64,000 bases of DNA, taken from NCBI GenBank assembly GCA_029255685.2, contig CM055319.2:12448747-12512746 (forward strand). The letters run 5' to 3'. Origin of the DNA: Silene conica. Lineage: Eukaryota > Streptophyta > Magnoliopsida > Caryophyllales > Caryophyllaceae. Of this stretch, positions 1-9,794 are shown one piece after another (the stretch's first letter is position 1; each line of letters starts with the position of its first letter). The position numbers were made by a program, and so were the translations under genes. The notes beneath the pieces were generated by a model. The model had not been told where the DNA came from and did no database searches. It saw only the letters and a list, made by a program, of their open reading frames with translations.

Positions 1-597
1 ATTTTGTTACGATGTGAATATGTATATTGGGTCTTGTGATACGGTGTTGGATCGGTGCGGAGTATATTTGGTGTTGGATCGGTGCGGAGTATATATGGTG
101 TTGGATCGGTGCGGAGTATATATGGCGTTGGATCGGTGCGGAGTTTATTTGGCGTTGGATCGGTGCGGAGTTTATTTGGTGTTGGATCGGTGCGGAGAAG
201 GGATGATTGATCCCAATATATATATGATAGTGTTTGTTATTTATTTTTCCCTCTACTCAACCTCGTGGTTGACCCTGTGTATTCGTGTGACACCTGTGAT
301 GATCCGTAATGGGGAGCAGTTTTGACAGGAAAGATGGTGCTGTGGAAGCATGGGATGGCGTGAGCACTTGGAATGGACCGACTTAGATGTAGATCACCTA
401 CTTTGTAGTTATCAGTTGTACTTTTATTCCGCTATGTAGTATCTGTAACACCAAAGCTTAAATTTTACCAGTTTTTATATTAAGTACTTTGGTTTGATTT
501 ACTTTGTTATTCACTGCCTCGGATATTCCGAGATGGTAACAGCTCAATTTACTGAGGATGTCTTGCTAAAGGCTCCTTAATAAATCGGGGTGTTACA
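1..597 (+). mobile_element. LTR, 3' part (left arm of an inverted LTR pair)
   Basis: The block ends in GGGGTGTTACA and is followed after three bases by a TGGTATCAGAGC primer-binding site, so it is the 3' portion of a plus-strand LTR whose start lies outside the window. It matches the minus-strand LTR ending at 4068 base for base over the visible length, with no indel (paired positions sum to 4665) and one substitution that I spotted near 481. The 103-codon open frame at 14-325 is explained by an in-frame 27-bp minisatellite and is not a credible gene. Confidence 0.85.
44..197 (+). repeat. 27-bp minisatellite inside LTR, 5.7 units
   Basis: Tandem units start GTGTTGGATCGGTGCGGAG followed by TATATTTG or TATATATG; the last unit is partial. 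Because 27 is divisible by three, the array stays open and translates as repeated LDRCGVY blocks. The same array is at 4468-4621 in inverse orientation. Confidence 0.9.
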
Positions 598-600
598 AAG

Positions 601-612
601 TGGTATCAGAGC
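601..612 (+). promoter_or_regulatory. Primer-binding site, initiator-Met tRNA type
   Basis: TGGTATCAGAGC is complementary to the 3' end of plant initiator methionine tRNA, the usual minus-strand primer of many plant LTR retrotransposons. It sits 3 bp after the LTR end and points rightward. Identity with the opposite arm stops exactly at its last base. Confidence 0.9.
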
Positions 613-3600
613 GAACGATCCTCAGGCCTAAACCAAATGAATAATAATGAACGTAGGAAGAGTCTAATAAAATGAACCCCGAGATGAGACTGTTAGGAGC
701 CCCAAAAAGGAACGGGATGAGTTAGGGGCCCCCTCACACCAAACCTGGGCCCTTTCTGTTCTGTCTCGGGAACCCAAAGAGAGTAATTGAAGAGTGGGGT
801 AGACTATATAGTGACCTGGTTATACTTTGCTAACGTTCTTGCAGGAGAAGAACGAGGTAAGTCATATATGAGTTCTGATTAAGGATATGTGCAATAGGAA
901 CTGTGGATTGACATGGATGATTGAATTGAAATTATCAGAGTTTGGGAGTTGTATTTGTTGAGCCATGGTTAGAGTGATGTGGTCATATGATTTTGATATT
1001 TGAAGTATTTATACGATTATTTGGAATTGAATGACTATAGTATCTATGTAATATATTGTTGGTATTTGAACATGAATGATCAGATTTATATAAATTAGTA
1101 ATGTCTAGTGATATGCGGAATGTGTTCCCTAAGCCATGAACGTATATAGTTATGTGTTGCATATATCGTAATTAAGATTTTTATGCCTTTTATACGCATT
1201 TAAAGTTGTTATGAAGTTCGTAATCAATAAGGGATACATAATAGTCCCTAGTTTAAGTTTCCGTACTTGGATAGGTTGTGATGGTGCAATGGGAGAAATT
1301 AATTTATTTTGATACACATGTATAACTATCAAGCTATTTAGTTGACCCTATTTTCAGTTTCGAAACCTTTACTGTGTTTTAGATGGCAACTACAATTAAA
1401 ATGAGGAATGAATGTTAATATGGTACAACTGGTGTCTATGCTTCAAATGATTGTCAACGTATTTTGGAATAAGAAAGGTGGGTTTGGATGTAGTAGTGTG
1501 TATTTGCAAAGGAACCAAAATTTTAATAAATTTCCAGAATGTTACTTGGGTTGTACGGACTGTCATTTTATATATATGTGTCCTATATTTGAGTATGAAA
1601 ATTTTATGTATGATAACCTTCTGAGTTGGTCTTACAATACTTGTGGTTTCACGTTCATAGGAGTTATATTTTGAGAGAAATAAATCTTTTAGTTGACAGT
1701 GGTCAGATTGTTACTACTCAATTCTTTTTTGACCAATGTTTTTGGAAAAGAAACCATTTAAAACGGATTAATTGTTTATGTATAATTCCAACTCCAATGT
1801 TTAATATATCCATTCACGTTTCCCAAATGATAAGTCACGTAAAATATTAACAAGTCGTTAATTAATGGTGGTTTTTGCAAGTTGCCCAATTTCCTGTTTT
1901 ATTGCTGTAGAGTTTCTGTTCAGACCAATTTGTTATACATAACTTCCTTAAGTTTTGCATTTTATTTTATTTTATTTATTTATTTTTTTTCCCTATGATT
2001 AGAGAATCCATCATATTTCTCGAAAATTATAATGGTTCACAAAATGGCTTTATTTAATTATAATTTTGGACGTTGTAACATGATGTTTGTTTGCTGGAAT
2101 CGTAAGTCATGTAAGTTTTATATAAAAGTTTAGTCAAATGTGAATTATGTGATGTGCCTATGTGATATCCTGATATTAGCATCAGTAAGATGAATGATAG
2201 ACATATAATATGAATATGAACCTTACTTACGATAATGTGACCTCCTTTATTTTGTCAAGTTTTATATAAAATAGTTTCAATTATACCGACTCTCTTATTT
2301 CCTAGAGTTATGCCTCAAAATAACTATGTGATGTTCATATGTAATAATGTTAAAATCATGTTTATCACAGAATAATCTTGCCAGGTGGTAGAATGAAATT
2401 TAACTTGTAAATTTATTAACATGATATAACAACCTAAGTGTTACACGTAATTCTGATTATTTTGAACAGTGTAAATCATGTTGATGTTTTTTTTTCGTAC
2501 ATTAATGGTTATCTTTGACTAGTTCCCTGCGATTTTAATTCTCATAATCTCTTCAAGTATACTGGTATGTCATAAAGGGAATTGTATATTGCTATCTTTA
2601 AAAACCTGGTCAAAATACCTTAAATTATTAATTGGTTGACATGTGAGTCACGGAAGTATTAGTCGCGCGAATTCATTTACTTTTATCGTTAAAACTTTCA
2701 TAATTCATGAACTACAAGGGCAATGTTTTAGTACAGAAAAGTCATAATGTCTCCATGTAGCCTTGTTTCGAATTTCAGCTTGTAAAATTGTCTTTTGACT
2801 TGAGTTTATAAATTGCCACAAATTAACGCTTCAAGGTTTCAAAAGTTTTAAAGTTGTATTTCAATGTGACGATTATCCCTGATGACGCTTGATCTTTTAA
2901 TAATTATAGTAATTGTTTGCAATATGAGAAATTCTGTACTTACATGTTGATGAAAGCTTGCCCGAATGCTTAATTGTTGCGCATTATATAAACCCTTATG
3001 TTGCAAGACGTATATTTTATTAGTCTCATAATAAATGATGTAATATGAATGGACGGGAAATGCACCTGAGTGAATTTACGAACTAATTGATATCTGGGAA
3101 TGTTAAACGACCTTGTGAGTCTCTCAGTCATGTATATCTTGTGAAATAGGTCCATGTTCCATGTTTAATTACGTTAATTAACGTTGCGCTATGTCTTTTC
3201 CTTAATGGTTTTGCTTCAAAAATATGTTTATGAACATGAAACGTTTTAAATTGCCAATTATGAACTATGAGTTTCTTGATTATTTATGTTGTTGTACATA
3301 CTAGCTCTGCGTTGAAATTTCATGGGAGTGTAAGTGTTATCTACTCAGATTCTGACCTACTGCGTAACCCGAGTTCTACAGATCCTAATACTCTTGTTAT
3401 TTCTTGAGGTTGTATAAGTACATGATACTAGCTATGGGTCTCTTTTGAGTATTTATTTGAATCAAATATTAGTAATTGTCCTTTTATTTTGATAGTTAAA
3501 ATCTTGTATTGATAAGATAACTCTTTTGTTGTGAGATCGGTAAACTTTTGGTAATTGATTAGTTGTTTATGCATAATGGTTTTGTATGAGGTTGGTTTGG

Positions 3601-4052
3601 TATAGCGTCCCGATCCCTATTTTATGAACTGTGGAATTTTGAGTGTACGTACAAGTTTATATGTCAATGAACTTGGAAGGTGAGTTTATGAGATTGAGAT
3701 GCTCGTGAGCCTAGAACGAAGACCGTTGTTGATTTTGTATTGAGATTGAGATTGCATTTCAGTATTTTATCGAGTCGTCGTATTCTTTAACCTTGACTCG
3801 TGGGTGAGTAGCTTAGAGTTTTACTCCCAAGGTGTGGAGAAGTTCCTTTAAGGGAATATTTGACAATATTGGTATTGAAATTGAGAGGGGAACCGGTTAC
3901 TGGTATTGAGTTATTTGTTATTAGGCCGTTGTGCCACATTGTGTTTACGATCCAGTACGACCTTGGCTGTTGAATTATATTTTGAGTTGAAATCGATATT
4001 GAGATGGAATTTCTGATTTGGGGTTTTATCCCGCCAGTTCACTCACCCCTTA
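613..4052. other. Non-coding interior between two facing LTR-PBS blocks
   Basis: About 3.4 kb of AT-rich sequence without a recognisable gag, protease, RT or integrase domain on either strand; the short open frames (1408-1674, 1626-1850) have no recognisable features. The bases immediately inside the two primer-binding sites differ (left GAACGATCC; right, read inward, TAAGGGGTG), so the interior itself is not palindromic. Only the LTR-PBS arms are. Confidence 0.6.
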
Positions 4053-4064
4053 GCTCTGATACCA
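4053..4064 (-). promoter_or_regulatory. Primer-binding site, minus strand
   Basis: The plus strand reads GCTCTGATACCA, the reverse complement of the site at 601-612. It points leftward, so both primer-binding sites of this structure face the same interior. Confidence 0.9.
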
Positions 4065-4067
4065 CTT

Positions 4068-5256
4068 TGTAACACCCCGATTTATTAAGGAGCCTTTAGC
4101 AAGACATCCTCAGTAAATTGAGCTGTTACCATCTCGGAATATCCGAGGCAGTGAATAACAAAGTAAATCAAACCAAAGTACTTTATATAAAAACTGGTAA
4201 AATTTAAGCTTTGGTGTTACAGATACTACATAGCGGAATAAAAGTACAACTGATAACTACAAAGTAGGTGATCTACATCTAAGTCGGTCCATTCCAAGTG
4301 CTCACGCCATCCCATGCTTCCACAGCACCATCTTTCCTGTCAAAACTGCTCCCCATTACGGATCATCACAGGTGTCACACGAATACACAGGGTCAACCAC
4401 GAGGTTGAGTAGAGGGAAAAATAAATAACAAACACTATCATATATATATTGGGATCAATCATCCCTTCTCCGCACCGATCCAACACCAAATAAACTCCGC
4501 ACCGATCCAACGCCAAATAAACTCCGCACCGATCCAACGCCATATATACTCCGCACCGATCCAACACCATATATACTCCGCACCGATCCAACACCAAATA
4601 TACTCCGCACCGATCCAACACCGTATCACAAGACCCAATATACATATTCACATCGTAACAAAATCTCAGAATAATATAGACAACACAATATAACGATCAC
4701 ATGAGATTATATCACAAACATGCTTAATAACAAATAAGAACAGTTTACACATCATCATATACGGTATTTTCCCCTACCTCAAATTGCGGAAGCACAGTCA
4801 ATCACAAGCTTGCGAGAAATGTTCCACGCGAAAACCGTTACAAAAGAAAAGGGAGGCGAGATGATGGAGTGGTGATGGTGTTCCAAGTCGTTTTTCCTTC
4901 TTCTTTTTGCTTCTCATGGTTCATAGTAGGGTTACACTGTTGATGAAGGAAGGCAGGAAGAAAAAGGGGCAGGAGTCGTGAAAGAGAGGTAGGATTTAGA
5001 GTTATCAGTTTGATAGGTTTGTCGATGGGTGAAGGAATAGGACAAGCATTAGGGTTTTATTTTGTTTTCCACCCATCACGTATAAATCGTAAGCCAAAGC
5101 CCATCCCGTATCCCGATAACATAAAATATTAATTCTCGTTTATAAATAACAACTAGCAACGTTTACCAAATTATATATAATTATATGTCAGCTTGAAAAA
5201 AAAGAAAGATATAAACAACTCGTTATAAGAAAAATTATGAAAATACGGGTATTACA
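4068..5256 (-). mobile_element. Complete LTR, minus strand (right arm)
   Basis: Read on the minus strand the LTR starts TGTAATACCCG next to plus-strand position 5256 and ends GGGGTGTTACA at 4068, giving 1189 bp with TG...CA ends. The 597 bases nearest the PBS are a near-perfect inverted copy of 1-597. The flanking bases 5257-5261 (ATAGG) would be one target-site duplication; its partner, if any, is outside the window. Confidence 0.8.
4468..4621 (-). repeat. 27-bp minisatellite, inverted copy
   Basis: Reverse-complement copy of the array at 44-197, same unit number and order. Equal repeat number in both arms argues for very recent common origin, because minisatellites change length quickly. 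Confidence 0.9.
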
Positions 5257-5593
5257 ATAGGTAGTGTTGTCATTGTACTAATCCTTAATTTAAGGGATTT
5301 TGATTATGTAATATACACTTGTGATATATACAACTCTATGATCAAAGAATTATACCAACATTAACATTCTGTGGAATGTTTAACATTCTTCATCAAATAC
5401 GAAGGTAACATTGTAATGTGGGCTTAACATTTAGATAGTTTTATATATCTAATAGCTATTAACGAACGAAAAGGTATCACAGACATCTTCGTTTGTATAT
5501 GTATAAGTATATTTAGACGCCTGCTTTCAATAACATATGTTCATTCATTCTCCCGTGGACTATGATTAATGATCTTTTTTTATTTTTTAACAG

Positions 5594-6561
5594 ATGCTAC
5601 AAGTTGCTCCAACGCAAATGAATTTGTCGTACCATCCTCTGCTCAAACAGATAACATCTGTGTTACACTTTCCAGATCCTGAATATCGTATCTTAGATAT
5701 GTCTGATAACAGTGTATATGTAATGGTGAAGACGAATGTTGTGTTTTCAACTAATAGAGTTATGGAGCTTACATATGTAGGGGGTTTCGCTGATACGATT
5801 CAGGAGTCCTGTGAGGTTGCTGCTAAGTTGTTACTGATGTTATCAGGCGATGGTCTGTTGTTGTTCAGGACCTCACTTTTGAACGATGTGTTACCCTGGA
5901 GCGTTGCAGTGAGCTTTATAATTTAAAGCGGAGAGAGCTGCATAATACTGTCAGGAAACATACTGAATGTGTTTCAAAGGATAAATCATGTATTGATCCT
6001 GTGAGCATTACATATGTTTGCCTTAGTTATATGCCCCTCCTTAGCAAGATTATCAAGACATATGCAGTCCAGTGCACACCATTGGAATCGGTCAGACACA
6101 GCGATGGACAGTACAGTGCTTGGATTACTATCAGATCTCCACCAACTGCTGCTTTGAATTCAAGTTTTATTGGATTATGTTGTGATACACTTGATGATGC
6201 CAAAAACAGCTTGGCTAAGAAAGTTGTCACTTATCTGATATCAACATACAATCTTGAAATTATTGATGTTAACTATCAATCTTCAAAGGCAGAGATGGCT
6301 GCGTTGTTGTGTAAACTTGAATTAGAGAGTTACTTAACTGTAAGGGAGAGGGTGTATGAGATCTCTGATGAACCTGAGTTTAAAGACATCCTCATTGAGA
6401 GGAATGAAACTGCATTAGGTTGTGTGTTTGATTATATGCCAACAATTGTTTCAGCTGCCAACAAAGAGATAAGGAGGAACAGTTGTTTCGCAAGTCCTAA
6501 AAATGTTGTTCATTGCATAGCAAGCCGGATTCCTGTCGTTTACAAAATTGCATCAACATAG
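5594..6561 (+). pseudogene. Two-domain dsRBD-like protein, copy 1 (frameshifted)
   Basis: The reading frame begins right after a splice-acceptor-like TTTTTTAACAG, so an upstream exon may exist. Domain 1 (about residues 10-90) has the dsRNA-binding-fold pattern: PLLKQI helix, PEYRI, a strand VYVMVKT, then YVGG and a helix rich in Ala/Leu (EVAAKLLLML). The frame breaks near 5850 and the homologous frame resumes (ERCSELYNLKRREL) and runs into 6001-6561, which holds domain 2 (PLLSKI, SAWITI, FIGL, then DDAKNSLAKKVVTYL). Copy 2 at 8007-9038 shows the same domain order and linker, which is why I read both segments as one gene. Lies upstream of RepHel on the same strand. Function unknown; RNA binding is inferred from fold pattern only, and key loop residues were not checked. 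Confidence 0.55.
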
Positions 6562-8006
6562 GTTGCAGATGATTCAAACATGGTTCCCTAATATAGCGGT
6601 CTTTCTGTTATTAGGTGTAAGGGTATTTTAAGATTGAAGTTTATGGAGTTTATCAGGTTTTGTATAGTTGATTAACATTGCGAGATTGAACTGTCGTTTT
6701 TTGGTCTCTGAAGCTGTAATTACGCAATGACAACTATATTTTGCTTAATGTGTCGTTTACGTGAACTTGGTACGTAGTAGTTTCGAAGGACAAAATGCTA
6801 CATTGTCTCTGGTACTATATTATAAAACTTCAAACTCCGAATGTTTACGGACTCTGCTGTTATCTACGCCATACTTTTCATTTTCTCAGTTAATTGTTAA
6901 CCTAGACGAACTTAATGTGTACTTGCAATTGGATTATAAACTATCAGTGGCACAACGAAACCAGCCTTAACGAGCATAAAACTTATAACTGGCAACATAT
7001 GTATTAAGATATATTATATTCAAGTTTTAACGTTACTCTCTCAAAAATCTACGTCCACCCCGAAATCTCATGTAGTGTGAAGCATAGAACTAGATATGAT
7101 TTCATATGTTTTCTGTAACTAATGGTGTCATTACATAAAATTGTTGATTATTCAACCTATTGTGGCTTACTCTTTAACCAGACAGAATTCCCACACAGTA
7201 CTTGATAGTACTTATCAGCCATGACTCTACACAAGACATTACTATGAAACAGTGGACGGTACATAGACAATCAACCATATCTTGAGCCTATCAGATAGAG
7301 AATATGGCGCCAAACATAACCACTTGTCCTAGACACAACCATACTTGTAACGGATTTTCAGCTTGTTTTTTTCCCTCCCTGTATAATCTTATGTCATCAC
7401 AACATACTTATATGACGTCAATTGTGGCACTTACCTAACAAAAATTAATATATATAACCATACATAAAGTTCACTCTTACATCATTCTTCATAATCAAAT
7501 AAATTACTTCTATTTGTATACACCTCTTAGTATAATTTCAAAGGTCTGCATTATGAACTGTTACTTTCTTCTTTATTGACTTCGGTTGCCTGTTTTTCTA
7601 ATTGTTTTAGGAATACTATTATGCTTCTCTTATCTGTTGCTGATACCTCCTTAAATTTATACTTGTGTTTCTTATTAACGAAAACATAATACAATTATAA
7701 AACTGATATCTTTGTAGTCATTATTTCTGAACTGTTTTGTTGATTTACATTGCATATGTCAACCCCACAGCAAAACTATGATAACAAACATTTTAAAATA
7801 TATTGATTTGTATGCACATATCGAACAATGAAACACATGATGCAAGCGTTGGTTCATATAGTACATTGCTTTGGTTAGATACAGTTGTATTTCTTACTTA
7901 GATGGTTACTCCTTATACCTATATGAACATAATTAGAGTACTTTGATATGTAGACGAACCTACTGTGTGCTTAAATATTAAGATTAGATGTATAATTTTC
8001 TTTCAG
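6562..8006. other. Spacer between the two dsRBD-like copies
   Basis: AT-rich sequence with only short random open frames (for example 6761-6970). It should contain the 3' UTR of copy 1 and the promoter and any first exon of copy 2, but I see no clear boundary beyond the acceptor at 8004-8006. Confidence 0.5.
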
Positions 8007-9038
8007 ATAACCTGTCTCCAGGATATGCAGATACCAGCTGTACAAATATCAATTCCTTTCCGACCTTTGCTCAATAGAATAGCCAACCTGCTGGAGTTTG
8101 AGGAACCACGGTATGCCCTGTATGATTCAGGGCAGCACAATGCGTCTGTCACTGTGAAATGTACTTTTGCCGAAGAAGAACATGTTTATGTAGGTGGTGT
8201 GTCGTCTAATTTTGATGTCTCGTGTTAGCAAGCAGCGCGGATGGCTGTAACAGACCTGATAGAAAAGTATGACATATATATTGCAGACTTCACAGCTGCA
8301 TTAAAACAATCCCACAAAAGATGTGCTAATCTGTGGAGGTTGAAACAAGAAGAGTTAAGACGCCTAACAAATGGGCTCCCTAAAGTTCCATTGGTTGAAG
8401 AATTTGATTGTCCTGAGATATTTCATTATCAAACCCTTTCTTTGGACATGGTGTCCCTTTTGCAGATTATTGTTGGCAGGCTCCCTGTACAATGTAGCTC
8501 TATAACTACCCTAGAGCAAACCCCTTCATGTTTCACATCATGGTTGACTATAAGTCGAGAAGGGGTTGATTGTGGTCCTACTCATATTGTTGGTGAAATA
8601 TCCTCATCAAAATATACATCAGAGCAAGCACTTGCTTGTAAAACTATTCAACATCTGATTCCCATTTATAATATCGAGTTAATTGATGCTAATTACGCGC
8701 CTGAAGACGTAAAGTTAGCTGCCTTGACCTGTGAGTGTGCAAGGAACAAGTTTATTAGTCTTCAGAAACATTTTCTAGCATCTCAGGGAGCTACATTGGG
8801 AACCCTAAATGATTTTCCAAATGATTTAATACTGAATGAAGAGGATTGTCTTACTCCAAGAAGCGATCCTTATCTGATTCCTATACAAAAATGTCCGCCA
8901 CCACCTCCTAAGAAACGAAAAGCAAACTCACAACTACCTGATCTTCGTAACTATATTCCTCCAAATAACAAGAAAGTTCCATTTACTAAATATGTGAACG
9001 ACAGAAGTGTATTCTATAAATCTGCAAAGTTTCAGTGA
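8007..9038 (+). pseudogene. Two-domain dsRBD-like protein, copy 2 (one TAG)
   Basis: The exon starts after TTCTTTCAG. Domain 1 reads PLLNRIANLLEF, PRYALYD, ASVTVKC, HVYVGG and then an Ala-rich helix (QAARMAVTDLI); an in-frame TAG at 8226-8228 separates the last two parts, and the same frame continues to 9038. The middle linker (RCANLWRLKQEELRRL) matches the copy 1 linker. Domain 2 follows (MVSLLQII, SWLTIS, THIVGE, EQALACKTIQHLI, then the shared YNIELIDANY). The C-terminal tail is polar and basic and contains PPKKRKAN, a classical nuclear-localisation-like stretch that copy 1 lacks. No family name is claimed; a divergent dsRNA-binding fold is the best reading. If translation starts downstream of the TAG, the 8241-9038 part alone could still give a 265-residue domain 2 protein. 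Confidence 0.55.
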
Positions 9039-9794
9039 AGATGGTGTAAAGCTTGTTGTATTCGGAGTGCTACTGTGTTATGCAAGTCGGTGCTTAGCAT
9101 AAACATTTTCAACTGTGGTGTAGTTTTTACTTAGGACTTGTTTTGTGTGTTAGCTTAGAGCATATGAGCTCAGTTATTGTAATCTGCTTATCTATTATTG
9201 TCTTTGTTTTCTTATATTAAGTATCATTATGTGTTTACAGTTAATGGATATCAGGATCTTTTGTTGGAAATACGTGTCTTAGTCCTACAACACCTGCATA
9301 ATTAACATTATATTTGATGTAGCATAACATTACAATATTTGCATCGTTACGAGGAAATTGTAGTCTGCTGGATAAGTGTGAAAACAGTGTGTCGTGTGAT
9401 GCCATTTTTAGATACCAGTTGTTGCTTATGAATGCGAATGTGGGTGTTTTGTATTTTTTTGACAGACAGTTGGAAAGAAATAGCTACCTGACACTGCAGA
9501 TTAGATTTGTTACAATTAATTGTTATATGGGTATGTTCCTTATTATATATTTATTTGTTTTTAAAAGACGAACACAATATATATTAAACGTAATTGCGAT
9601 CGTTGTTACTTACAGAAGACAACTTTCCATATTACAAAAATGTTCATGGATCTGGCAAAACTAAGCGCAAATGTAGGTCTCAATTACAAGCTGAATCCAG
9701 TGGGACAAGGTAGAGCAACAACAATCAGTATCTTACTATAACTTTGTGATGTGTGTGATCTAAGCAGAACCCTTTTCTTGTTGTCTAAACTTAG
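9039..9794. other. Spacer upstream of RepHel
   Basis: Mostly AT-rich non-coding sequence. A short Lys/Arg-rich segment near 9657-9713 (KTKRKCRSQLQAES in frame) followed by a donor-like AAG|GTAGAG may be a first RepHel exon. Confidence 0.4.

Noticed and set aside
44..197. CRISPR-like regularly spaced repeats
   Set aside because: Units are directly adjacent with no unique spacers, and the sequence is a plant LTR.
14..325. 103-codon frame present twice (also at 4340-4651 minus) as a conserved gene
   Set aside because: It is an LTR segment with a 27-bp minisatellite; identity reflects recent LTR duplication and not protein conservation.
1408..1850. Overlapping short frames as retroelement proteins
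   Set aside because: No gag, zinc-knuckle, protease or RT motif and strongly AT-driven composition.
4053..4064. tRNA gene fragments at the GCTCTGATACCA matches (4053, 30522, 50733, 59852, 63975)
   Set aside because: Only the 3' 11-12 bases match tRNA and each abuts an LTR end, so they are primer-binding sites.
5257..5593. Helitron 5' terminus between the LTR and the first gene
   Set aside because: No TCTMTAYTA-like string preceded by A was found, so no boundary is claimed.
9389..9664. 91-codon frame as a membrane protein
   Set aside because: Hydrophobicity comes from AT-rich codons; no homologous motif, and it overlaps a likely RepHel leader.
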